From Chloroflexota bacterium (GTDB lineage Bacteria; Chloroflexota; Anaerolineae; Aggregatilineales; J027): 39,739 nucleotides of DNA. Shown here piece after piece: positions 31,553 to 38,681 of the stretch (position 1 is its first letter; every line of letters starts with the position of its first letter). Under the pieces are notes generated by a model, which had not been told where the DNA came from, searched no databases, and was given only the letters and a program-made list of their open reading frames with translations. Where the stretch lies: contig JACRBG010000012.1 of NCBI GenBank assembly GCA_016234595.1, positions 1 through 39,739 of the forward strand, read 5' to 3'. The position numbers and the translations under genes are program-made.

Positions 31553-32473
31553 TTAGGCGGGTTGTTCGACGGGGACAAGTCCTTTCACAGCAGTGTGTAG
31601 ATGCAGCAGTGATTCCCACACTTCTTCGGCGGCCTCGGCTCCGAGAGCCTCGAAGGGGACAAAATAGTTGCGGTCGGTGATAACTTCGGCTTCTTCACGA
31701 ATCTTGCGACCTTGCTCGGTGGCGCGATAGGCTCCCTCAGCGGTGGGGTCGGCTTCTAACCAGCCCTTTTTCACCAAGGACTCAAAGGTGGCGGCGTAAT
31801 CTTCCACCGTGTAGCCACGCGCCTGTCCGCGATCTTCAAAAACAGCGGCGGGGGTATTCTTTTCACCACGCCACGCAAAACTGAAACATTCCCATTCGAT
31901 CCCGGTCACATTATAGGGCTTGAAGGCGGCGACATGGGCGTCATCTCGCCATGCGGATAGATCGGTGAGATATTGGAAAATCTTCAGAATGGACGGGGCG
32001 CTGATGCTGGGGTTGGAGTGATTGTTCAACCGGATGGCATACGGTTCAGCATAAGGGCTGTTGAGCGCACCCTGCACCACTTTGGCAAGCCGGATTTCCA
32101 GTGTATAGAGTTCGGCGGGGGTCAGCACATCAACGGCAGCAACAGTAGTCTCGATCGTCAAAATCATTTGTTTCAACTTGGCCCGCATGACAGGCTCGAC
32201 CAGATATTCCTGATTGCCCTGATCAACCAGCAAGCCTTGTTCGGCCAACTCACGATCAATCCGTTCAAGATTGGCGAGATTGGCATAGGGGGTGCGGATA
32301 TGGGCTTTGCGGGGGGAGATGGTATCGGGTTCATATTCGAGGGCGACCCACAGCAAAAACCAGTTGGGGGGCAGGCCGATTTCCTCGCGGAAGGGCCGTG
32401 CTTTGGGGATATAGATCGCCGAAAAAGTCGTCAATAGGTCATTAATTAGCTGGAATTTTTCTTGATTGTTCAT
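31553..32473 (-). CDS. Hypothetical protein with possible winged-helix parts
   Basis: 306 residues, soluble. The N-terminal half has GLPPNWFLLWVALEYEPDTISP, then ERIDRELAEQGLLVDQGNQE, where the helix and strand order could be a winged helix. A second such unit seems present near 225-270 (FESLVKKGWLEADPTAEGAYRATEQGRKI). The C-terminus is helical. I recognise no specific family. AAGGAG lies 6-7 bases before the ATG at 32473; the open frame continues upstream to 32620 without a ribosome binding site. A regulatory or helix-turn-helix role is inference. Confidence 0.65.
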   Translation of the reverse strand: MNNQEKFQLINDLLTTFSAIYIPKARPFREEIGLPPNWFLLWVALEYEPDTISPRKAHIRTPYANLANLERIDRELAEQGLLVDQGNQEYLVEPVMRAKLKQMILTIETTVAAVDVLTPAELYTLEIRLAKVVQGALNSPYAEPYAIRLNNHSNPSISAPSILKIFQYLTDLSAWRDDAHVAAFKPYNVTGIEWECFSFAWRGEKNTPAAVFEDRGQARGYTVEDYAATFESLVKKGWLEADPTAEGAYRATEQGRKIREEAEVITDRNYFVPFEALGAEAAEEVWESLLHLHTAVKGLVPVEQPA

Positions 32474-32606
32474 GCTCTGCTCCTTAAATGAAAAACAAAA
32501 AAACGAATGGGTTGGCATAAGTGATACGGGGCAAGGTGGCGTGTCCCCGGAAATTGGCAAATTGAATAGCTTGGCGGCGAATGGCGGTCGCGCCCGGTTA
32601 ATCAGA

Positions 32607-32622
32607 TAGTGCACTGTCACTA
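32607..32622. promoter_or_regulatory. Inverted repeat TAGTG-N6-CACTA
   Basis: Five-base arms at 32607-32611 and 32618-32622, 134 bases upstream of the 32473 start and 100 bases after the pseudo-receiver gene end. A candidate operator for the possible regulator encoded at 31553. Confidence 0.35.
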
Positions 32623-32721
32623 GAAAGAAACACTAGGAAGAAAATAGGGGGCCCAAGGCCCATCTGGAAAAATTACTGCGTGCAATCCCCATTGGTTCAA
32701 GGGACTGCACGACATCTGTTT

Positions 32722-33171
32722 TTAAGCGAAGTGAAGAAATTGGGTCGCTACGTGTTCCGTAACCTGCTTGACCTCATAGGCGCGGTGGGGCAGGTTGATG
32801 GCCTCGGTAACGCCGTTGACCTCGATAAACTCCATATATTGGCGCGACATGCCACAGCCAATTAACAAAATGGGCAGGTCAGGCTGACGATTACGGAGAT
32901 AGGTCAGGAAAGTTGGCGAGACGGCTTGCTTGTCCTCTAACCCAATCACCACCAAATCGTAGCAACTGTAATCGAGCAAAGGCAGCGCCGAAGGGTAGTC
33001 GGTAATTTCCGTGACAGCAATTTCCTCCCCCAAAAGGCGACCAAGCGTATCCATCAAAAGTTGGGCTGGGCCGTTGCTGCGGTCAATTACCAAAATTTGG
33101 GCGGGGCAGCATACTTCGTGCTGAGTGGTCTGGTAATGTAATAGGGTGTCTACCATTGTTTGAGATTGCAT
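32722..33171 (-). CDS. Degenerate receiver-domain protein
   Basis: 149 residues with a receiver-like alpha/beta fold (AQILVIDRSNGPAQLLMDTL, YDLVVIGLEDKQA, DLPILLIGCGMS, GVTEAINLPHRAYEV). The phosphoacceptor Asp is replaced by Gly (VVIGL where VVLD is expected), and the conserved Lys is Leu (NLPHR for xKPF). It cannot be phosphorylated in the usual way and is a pseudo-receiver, perhaps a protein-protein switch. GGGAGG precedes the ATG. A complex repeat region lies upstream at 33189. Confidence 0.75.
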   Translation of the reverse strand: MQSQTMVDTLLHYQTTQHEVCCPAQILVIDRSNGPAQLLMDTLGRLLGEEIAVTEITDYPSALPLLDYSCYDLVVIGLEDKQAVSPTFLTYLRNRQPDLPILLIGCGMSRQYMEFIEVNGVTEAINLPHRAYEVKQVTEHVATQFLHFA

Positions 33172-33188
33172 GGTGCTTGCCTCCCTTC

Positions 33189-33222
33189 GATAGTTTCATA
33201 ATTGCGGAATTGCGCAACTATC
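33189..33222. promoter_or_regulatory. Composite repeat region upstream of the pseudo-receiver gene
   Basis: GATAGTT (33189-33195) and AACTATC (33216-33222) are inverted arms. Between them lie two ATTGCG direct repeats (33201-33206 and 33209-33214) and the palindrome TTGCGCAA (33210-33217). It is a likely binding site for a regulator of the 33171 gene. Its TAGTTGC...GCAATT pieces resemble the MarR-type sites at 30004. Confidence 0.5.
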
Positions 33223-33378
33223 AAATAGTGTAACTCGGTACAGGTGTTCTGTCAAGGGGTTGAGGTTAGAATTTCTAGGGTAGATTTAGATATTTTTAGG
33301 GGTCAGGAGGGGTAAATATAACATGGACGGGGCAAGGATGCAAATAGCGGGTGAGCGACTGGCCCACCCTTAAAAGAT

Positions 33379-34338
33379 TTAGGCTTCGGACGCGGAATTT
33401 TCACCCTTGGGGTCAGATGTTTCAGCCCCAACCATAGTAATGATGCCAAGCAACCCCATATTGGCAAACAACATGGGAGCGAGCACGGGCGCACCGCTGA
33501 TGAAACGCTCGGTTACAAGGCCGCCTTTGGCTCCGCCTTCAGGTAAATCAGCATTGATGTGTAGACCCATGCCAAAAACACCGACTAAGACCATCAACAT
33601 CATGACCCAAAAGAAGACAAAGAAATCGGCATTGCTACGCTCCTTGTAGACTGCTAAAAGGGTTGTGACGATGGCCCCAAAAAGACCTAAAAAGACGGGT
33701 ATCCACACAAAAATATTCTCGAATTGGGTACGTCCGTGATCTAAAAAGGCGCTGAGGGTCGAACCATAGAGACCACCTGTCACCAGCCATAGCAGTTGGG
33801 TGGTTTGGGTCATGGGGGTTCTAAAAGTTAATATCCCCGGCAAGGTTAACTGACCCGATTCGGGTTTGGTATCTTCGAGAGCGGCGACGATTGCCATAAG
33901 ACCAATGCCGCAAAAAGCTAAGGGAGCAGCAATCGGGGGAGCATAGATCAGCCAGTCCCAGCGAACACTGCTGCCGGGGAGATAGCTAGGGGCGAGGGCG
34001 CGATCACTATGGAAAGCTGTGCCCAAAATCCCGACCACGATACTGAGCGAGGCGGCCCCGATGATGATGAGGGTTGAGGTGGTCATGGCTTTGCGTATCA
34101 AGCGGAGGTAGAGGGCGGCAAATACGATTAGACCCGCTAAAGGGCCAAGCACCACCGGAATGGCTTCGGCAGGTTTGATGTGGCCGCTGATCATATGGGC
34201 GAGATAAGTTTCAAAACCGACGGCGATGAGGTTGAAACCAACCAAAATCAACATGAGGTCATTGCGAGTGAGCGGGAGTTTAAAAACCCCGATACCGGGG
34301 ATACGGGTAGCCGTGAGCGAAGCAGATAGGCGAGTCAT
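33379..34338 (-). CDS. Polytopic membrane protein of the cytochrome unit
   Basis: 319 residues with about eight membrane helices (for example DLMLILVGFNLIAVGFETYL, LIIIGAASLSIVVGILGTAF, FFVFFWVMMLMVLVGVFGMG). Scattered His residues within helices (HMISGH, FHSDR, LHINADL) might hold haem or a quinone, but no family is recognised. It follows the octahaem cytochrome gene by 90 bases on the same strand. By inference it could be the quinol-linked membrane partner of the cytochrome. AGAGGA precedes the ATG. Confidence 0.7.
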   Translation of the reverse strand: MTRLSASLTATRIPGIGVFKLPLTRNDLMLILVGFNLIAVGFETYLAHMISGHIKPAEAIPVVLGPLAGLIVFAALYLRLIRKAMTTSTLIIIGAASLSIVVGILGTAFHSDRALAPSYLPGSSVRWDWLIYAPPIAAPLAFCGIGLMAIVAALEDTKPESGQLTLPGILTFRTPMTQTTQLLWLVTGGLYGSTLSAFLDHGRTQFENIFVWIPVFLGLFGAIVTTLLAVYKERSNADFFVFFWVMMLMVLVGVFGMGLHINADLPEGGAKGGLVTERFISGAPVLAPMLFANMGLLGIITMVGAETSDPKGENSASEA

Positions 34339-34373
34339 GCTATAAATCCTCTTCTATGATTAAAAGGCCAAAG

Positions 34374-34397
34374 GGGGTGGCTAGGATGTACCACCCC
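34374..34397. repeat. Hairpin between cytochrome and membrane protein genes
   Basis: GGGGTGG (34374-34380) pairs with CCACCCC (34391-34397) around a 10-base loop in the 90-base gap. There is no strong T-run, so it may be an mRNA-stability or partial termination element tuning the ratio of the two proteins. Confidence 0.45.
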
Positions 34398-34428
34398 TCA
34401 GATGGATTGCAGACGAGTTAAGGACGAC

Positions 34429-35892
34429 TCATGGCGCTTGCGTCGCTGTTTCAGTCGGAACTTCAGTGGCGGTCTCGGTCACAACTTCCGTTGGTTCCTC
34501 GGTTGCCGCAGGAGCCTCGGTGGGAACCTCTGTCGGAGTTTCGGTAGGGGCAATTTCAGTGGGTGGGTAAAGATAGGCCCGTGCACTTTCTAATGATGGG
34601 AAGCCTTCCGGTAGATTGAGCGGTTCAAGCCCAGCGGCAACCAGCTTGGCATCAATTAATTCGCGCAGTTCACTGAGGTCTTTGAGCAGTTCATAAGCGC
34701 CATGCCATTGGGTATAGTCTGGCCCCTGCATCCATGCCCCAAATTTCGTGGTGCGGCCCCAATGATGCCAGACTTCATAATAGACATAATCAATTGGTTC
34801 ATCGAAGGGGGCAGCCGTCAGCAGATTATTGTCTTTAAGGGGTTGCATCATCTTGTCGGAGAACATCACAAGATCGTTGACGGCGGTAGTTAGAGCATCG
34901 GCGTTGGTATAGAAGTCTTGGATGTATTGGGCTGAATGACAAGCGGTACAAACATTTTGCATCCGGAGGCGGTTTTCAACGGCACTGGGACGTTGGGCGG
35001 AGATAGACGCCGCGAGGAACCACGACAAACGATCCCCCACATCATGGGTGGTAGCGGAAAGACCAAAACCGCTAAAGTGGCAGGTGGCGCAGGTGGGGGC
35101 AGCGAAATCTACGGTGGTCAACGTGCCCGGTTCGGCATCCCAATTCCAATCATCGCCCATCGTCATATAGGCGATGCCGTGTGGGCTTTCTTGGTAAATT
35201 TCCCACTGGGGATGGTCGGGGCCGATATGACAGGCATTACAGGTTTCGGGTTTGCGTACCTGTTCTAAGCTAAATTCGTGGCGCAAATGACAGGCCGTGC
35301 AGTCCCCGACGGATTGGTCAGGATTGGGCTTGCCGACATTATGGCAGGTTTCACAGGCGAACTTGGTAATGTCTTCGCCTTCGAGAGCGTGCAGCGAATT
35401 GCGGGCTTTGCCACCGGGGAGGGAACCCCCTTCAGGGATGGATTGATAGAGGGCTAGGTGGTCGGGGCTTAAAATTTCGCTGCCCGCATAGGCCACATAA
35501 GAAGGGAGGGCGTGGCGGCTAAAGTTGAACTGCTCGACCTGTTGACGGTGGCAGTTCTGACATTTGGCTGGCGAGGACTTGGCTAGGACATAATACTCTT
35601 GTTCGGGATGTTTTTGAGCACCGGGATAGGTCTCATCCACGGTATGGCAGTCGGCACACGAGACATCATTTTTAAAATGGTCACTGCGGGCATATTGGTT
35701 GGCGATGCCGGGTGTTTGCTCGGCATGGCACACCACACATTCGTCATCGGATTCCGATAATTGACTAAGCACCTGATAGGAACTGGGTTTATCCGCCTCA
35801 CCGCTGATAATTAGGATGGCCCCGATAATCAGTACAATACCCGTTAAAATGACACCAGAAACTAATAGGCGCGATTTTGAGAGTTGCCTCAT
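34429..35892 (-). CDS. Membrane-anchored octahaem cytochrome c (hydroxylamine oxidoreductase-like)
   Basis: 487 residues. A short basic start and one membrane helix (about 10-32) anchor it outside. Eight CxxCH motifs follow in order: CVVCH, CADCH, CQNCH, CETCH, CTACH, CNACH, CATCH, CTACH. Between haems lie ESPHGIAYM and, after the last, EVWHHWGRTTKFGAW and DYTQWHGAYELL, similar to the hydroxylamine oxidoreductase/octahaem nitrite reductase family. Whether the Tyr that cross-links the P460 haem is present cannot be settled by eye. The last 45 residues are Thr/Pro/Glu rich. Possible reactions are hydroxylamine oxidation or nitrite reduction (inference). The ATG at 35892 is preferred to a GTG at 35922. 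Confidence 0.88.
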   Translation of the reverse strand: MRQLSKSRLLVSGVILTGIVLIIGAILIISGEADKPSSYQVLSQLSESDDECVVCHAEQTPGIANQYARSDHFKNDVSCADCHTVDETYPGAQKHPEQEYYVLAKSSPAKCQNCHRQQVEQFNFSRHALPSYVAYAGSEILSPDHLALYQSIPEGGSLPGGKARNSLHALEGEDITKFACETCHNVGKPNPDQSVGDCTACHLRHEFSLEQVRKPETCNACHIGPDHPQWEIYQESPHGIAYMTMGDDWNWDAEPGTLTTVDFAAPTCATCHFSGFGLSATTHDVGDRLSWFLAASISAQRPSAVENRLRMQNVCTACHSAQYIQDFYTNADALTTAVNDLVMFSDKMMQPLKDNNLLTAAPFDEPIDYVYYEVWHHWGRTTKFGAWMQGPDYTQWHGAYELLKDLSELRELIDAKLVAAGLEPLNLPEGFPSLESARAYLYPPTEIAPTETPTEVPTEAPAATEEPTEVVTETATEVPTETATQAP

Positions 35893-35939
35893 TCTGTCTG
35901 TTACCCCCTCGTCATGAAGCACGATTTAAATAAAAACTT

Positions 35940-35954
35940 TTGTCCAAAAGACAA
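35940..35954. promoter_or_regulatory. TTGTC-N5-GACAA inverted repeat
   Basis: Perfect five-base arms between the divergent cytochrome (-) and Crp/Fnr (+) genes, 48 bases from the cytochrome start. It may be a second operator or overlap the cytochrome promoter. Confidence 0.4.
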
Positions 35955-35990
35955 TTTGGGGTAAGTTTAGAAGACATAGCACACCCCGTC

Positions 35991-36006
35991 TTTGATGTAG
36001 ATCAAA
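35991..36006. promoter_or_regulatory. Perfect FNR/DNR-type box
   Basis: TTTGATGTAGATCAAA is an exact match to the TTGAT-N4-ATCAA consensus bound by Fnr, Anr and Dnr type regulators. It lies 17 bases before the start codon of the Crp/Fnr gene and 98 bases from the divergent cytochrome start, so it may mediate autoregulation or control of the cytochrome. Confidence 0.8.
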
Positions 36007-36023
36007 GAGGAGATGAGAGAACA

Positions 36024-36719
36024 ATGCCGATTGATGTTGCGATGCTCCAAAATAATGCTCTTTTTAAGCCCTTGTCGGTGGAGGCCCTCCAAAAATTAGC
36101 CGACACAGCCGAGGCGCGTAGCCTTGAACGGGGTGAATTTCTATTTCATCAGAATGCCGAGCAGCAGAGTTTTTGGCTAGTTTTGAAAGGGGTTGTCCGC
36201 TTGGTGCAGATGACGACCAGCGGCAAAAGCATCACCTTGCACACGGCCATCGGCGGTGAACCACTAGCCATTTTGTTTGCACTAATTGGCGAACCTTTTT
36301 CGGGCGGGGCCGAAGCGATTGAAGATTCTGAAATTGCAGTGCTTTCAACGGCACTGGTATGGGAGCTGATAGAAGCGTATCCGGTAGTCACGCTGAACAT
36401 CCTCAAGATGGTAGCAGGCCGTTTGCGGGAAGCCCATAACCGGATTCGGGAGTTGAGCACGGAAGATGTGGAATGTCGGATTGCCCGTGCGGTGTTGCGG
36501 TTGATTGACAAAGTTGGGACCCCGACCAAGCATGGGGCGGTTCAATTGGAAATGCGCTTGACCCGGCAAGACTTGGCGGAGATGAGCGGGACCACGCTGG
36601 AAACCGTAAGCCGCACATTGAAGGCATGGGAACGGATGGGGATTGTCCAATGCCACCGCGAGAAATTAACCGTGTTGCATATTGCTGAAGTGACACGCAT
36701 CGTGGAGGCAGGGGGGTAG
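36024..36719 (+). CDS. Crp/Fnr family transcriptional regulator
   Basis: 231 residues. The effector domain (about 10-125) has FKPLSVEALQKLADTAEARS, LERGEFLFHQNAEQQSFWLV and the beta-roll. A long dimer helix follows, then the winged helix with LTRQDLAEMSGTTLETVSRTL, whose E-x-x-S-R recognition residues match TTGAT-type sites. There are no N-terminal Cys for a [4Fe-4S] cluster and no cAMP phosphate-binding Arg motif, so it may sense NO or redox through haem like Dnr/NnrR (inference). The start at 36024 has AGAGGAG upstream. Confidence 0.9.
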   Translation: MPIDVAMLQNNALFKPLSVEALQKLADTAEARSLERGEFLFHQNAEQQSFWLVLKGVVRLVQMTTSGKSITLHTAIGGEPLAILFALIGEPFSGGAEAIEDSEIAVLSTALVWELIEAYPVVTLNILKMVAGRLREAHNRIRELSTEDVECRIARAVLRLIDKVGTPTKHGAVQLEMRLTRQDLAEMSGTTLETVSRTLKAWERMGIVQCHREKLTVLHIAEVTRIVEAGG

Positions 36720-36791
36720 CCACATCAGATACCGCCGAACTCCCAAATTGTGGGGTGGTGGCGTCCATCCCCTAAGAATGGTGGGAGAATT

Positions 36792-36834
36792 AGACATAGG
36801 TTTGTAGTGAATTAACGGAGCAATACCTATGTCT
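36792..36834. promoter_or_regulatory. Inverted repeat that buries a start codon
   Basis: AGACATAGGT (36792-36801) and ACCTATGTCT (36825-36834) are perfect 10-base arms. The right arm contains the ATG at 36829 of the next gene, and the ACGGAG ribosome binding site (36815-36820) lies in the loop. In RNA this would hide the start codon. It may be a translational switch or an operator. Confidence 0.65.
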
Positions 36835-37437
36835 TATGTCATCCCCACTGCCGCGCGTTATACCCTCGATGATGCTGTAGATACACTCAAGTTTTCCATT
36901 CCGGCTCGGAAACACTGGTTTTTTCTCCTCTTTAGCCTCTTTTGGCTGATCTTTTGGGCGGGGGCGGAAATTATGGTGGGGGGCATGATTTTGTCTGGCC
37001 TTGTGGCAGCATTGACAGGCAGCTTGGAAACAGGTGATGGTATATTCCCCGGCGTGTTTATGTTGTTTTGGTTTACGTTTTGGACATTAGGCGGAACCAG
37101 TATTTTGTTATCTGTGCTATGGCAAATTATCGGTATTGAGACGATTAGCGTCAGTGCCACTGGCATTTTTGTCCGGCGGCAAGTTATGGGTATTGGACGC
37201 AGCAAAGCCTATGATGCCCAATATATCCAAGGTCTGCGGGTTGTGCCGAGTGAACCGTATCTGCTGCGGCAGCGACGTAATCCATACTCTCTCTGGTTTT
37301 TCAACTTTGGCGCACTAGCTTTTGATTATGGGGCCAAGACCTTTCGCATTGGCGGGGATTTGGAAGAGGCCGAGGCACGCGACATGCTGGCGACCATCCA
37401 ATCACGGTTTCCACAATATGCCCCAGTGACAAAGTAG
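36829..37437 (+). CDS. Hypothetical membrane protein
   Basis: 202 residues. A soluble start (about 1-28) leads to two membrane segments (FFLLFSLFWLIFWAGAEIMV and FPGVFMLFWFTFWTLGGTSI), then a soluble beta-rich domain (about 105-200) with ISVSATGIFVRRQVMGIGRS and KTFRIGGDLEEAEARDML. The tail looks like a PH-like domain, as in YdbS/DUF304-type proteins. The function is unknown. Its start codon lies in an inverted repeat, and the next gene begins 11 bases on. Confidence 0.68.
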   Translation: MSYVIPTAARYTLDDAVDTLKFSIPARKHWFFLLFSLFWLIFWAGAEIMVGGMILSGLVAALTGSLETGDGIFPGVFMLFWFTFWTLGGTSILLSVLWQIIGIETISVSATGIFVRRQVMGIGRSKAYDAQYIQGLRVVPSEPYLLRQRRNPYSLWFFNFGALAFDYGAKTFRIGGDLEEAEARDMLATIQSRFPQYAPVTK

Positions 37438-37448
37438 GGGCGATTCGC

Positions 37449-38153
37449 ATGGGCCAGAAAAAGAAAACCCACTATTATGTCCCGTTGAATATCCGTCGCT
37501 TATCACCTCGCCAGATGGGGGACGAAAATTATCTGCTGAGCACTTACTACCGTTTTGATTCGGTAGACCTGCAAGCCAATATAGAAGGAAACATTACCAA
37601 TTTTCAGCTAGAACGATTAGGCGAAATTTGGTGGAACAAATTTTGGGGGCTAGTGCTGGGACTGCCGTTGATTCTGGTGTTTGGTTATGGGTGTTTTGGC
37701 ATGACGATGATCCCTATTATGCTGGAACAAGATCACACTTGGGCCTATTGTTTTGGTCTAAGCGGTGTTTATCTAATCGCCTATGTCGTTCACGAGGCTT
37801 GGCATTTGGTGCAGTTAGCCCGTGATGCCAAGCAGCATCAAATCTACAGTGTCACAGGCAAAGCCAAAATGTGGATTAGTTGGTTTACATGGGGAGCCGA
37901 AGTGATGCACTTGGATGGGGTACGATTTGTCGTCCTGCCTAAGCAAACTGGCTGCACGCGGATATTCATCAAAGCTGACCCGATAGGCTCTTACAGTTAT
38001 CCCTTCAAAGAAAATCAGTGGTACACGGTTTATTATCTGCCCCATTCCAAAACCATCATCAGTGCCGAAATCAGCCGACCAGAAGATTTTGATGCCCGTT
38101 TGGAAGAGTCGGTCATTACGATGGGCGCAGACGGGGAGATTGAATTAACATAG
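37449..38153 (+). CDS. Hypothetical membrane protein, operon partner
   Basis: 234 residues. An N-terminal soluble part (1-65) precedes two membrane helices (WGLVLGLPLILVFGYGCFGM and WAYCFGLSGVYLIAYVVHEA). A soluble C-terminal beta-rich domain (about 135-234) follows. TRIFIKADPIGSYSYPFKEN and WYTVYYLPHSKTIISAEISR suggest a PH-like or DUF3592-like fold. It follows the 36829 gene closely with its own TAGGGGCG ribosome binding site, so the two are likely cotranscribed and may form a complex. Confidence 0.68.
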   Translation: MGQKKKTHYYVPLNIRRLSPRQMGDENYLLSTYYRFDSVDLQANIEGNITNFQLERLGEIWWNKFWGLVLGLPLILVFGYGCFGMTMIPIMLEQDHTWAYCFGLSGVYLIAYVVHEAWHLVQLARDAKQHQIYSVTGKAKMWISWFTWGAEVMHLDGVRFVVLPKQTGCTRIFIKADPIGSYSYPFKENQWYTVYYLPHSKTIISAEISRPEDFDARLEESVITMGADGEIELT

Positions 38154-38198
38154 AAGCTAATAAGTAGTACGCTTAGGGCGCGACAAGGAGCAGTAACC

Positions 38199-38552
38199 AT
38201 GGTGAAGAGACTGGTGATTGATGATAATTCAGACCTACGAGCAGCTATCCGTTCAGTCTTGGAATCCGCTGGTTATGAGACGGTGGGAGCCGAAAACGGT
38301 GTCATTGGTCGTGACTATGTGTTGCATGATGCCCCTGATTTAATTTTTTCCGACACCCTAATGCCTCAACTGGATGGCATTATTCTTTATCAAGAGTTGC
38401 ATCTGAACCCTCTAACGACAAACATCCCATTTATCTTGATGCTCGGTGGGGGTTATGAAGGGCCGGAAAATCTGTTACCTCTATTCTGTATTGTCAAACC
38501 GTTCAGACCGCAAGAGCTGATAGATATAGTTCGAAAAGCATTGGGCGATTAA
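38199..38552 (+). CDS. Single-domain receiver protein lacking the switch Thr/Ser
   Basis: 117 residues, receiver only. The acidic pair is D8-D9, the phosphoacceptor D52 in IFSDTLMPQLDG and the Lys K100 in VKPF. The Thr/Ser that normally follows the fourth strand is replaced (ILMLGGG). Phosphorylation should be possible but signal transmission may differ. The AAGGAG ribosome binding site is 8 bases upstream. It is 45 bases downstream of the 37449 gene. No histidine kinase is seen. Confidence 0.85.
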   Translation: MVKRLVIDDNSDLRAAIRSVLESAGYETVGAENGVIGRDYVLHDAPDLIFSDTLMPQLDGIILYQELHLNPLTTNIPFILMLGGGYEGPENLLPLFCIVKPFRPQELIDIVRKALGD

Positions 38553-38681
38553 GTATCCACAAAGCTGATAGAGTGAAGAGTAGGGAAGGCGTCCATATGT
38601 TCCTGTTGTGAGCAGACCCAGCGACCTGTAGAATATGGGGCGATTGGCTGGTTCAACTATGATATTTGAGAGCGAAACTTC

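Noticed and set aside
34429-34560. Repeat element at the end of the cytochrome gene
   Set aside because: The repetitiveness is a low-complexity Thr/Pro/Glu protein tail within one open frame, not a mobile or regulatory repeat.
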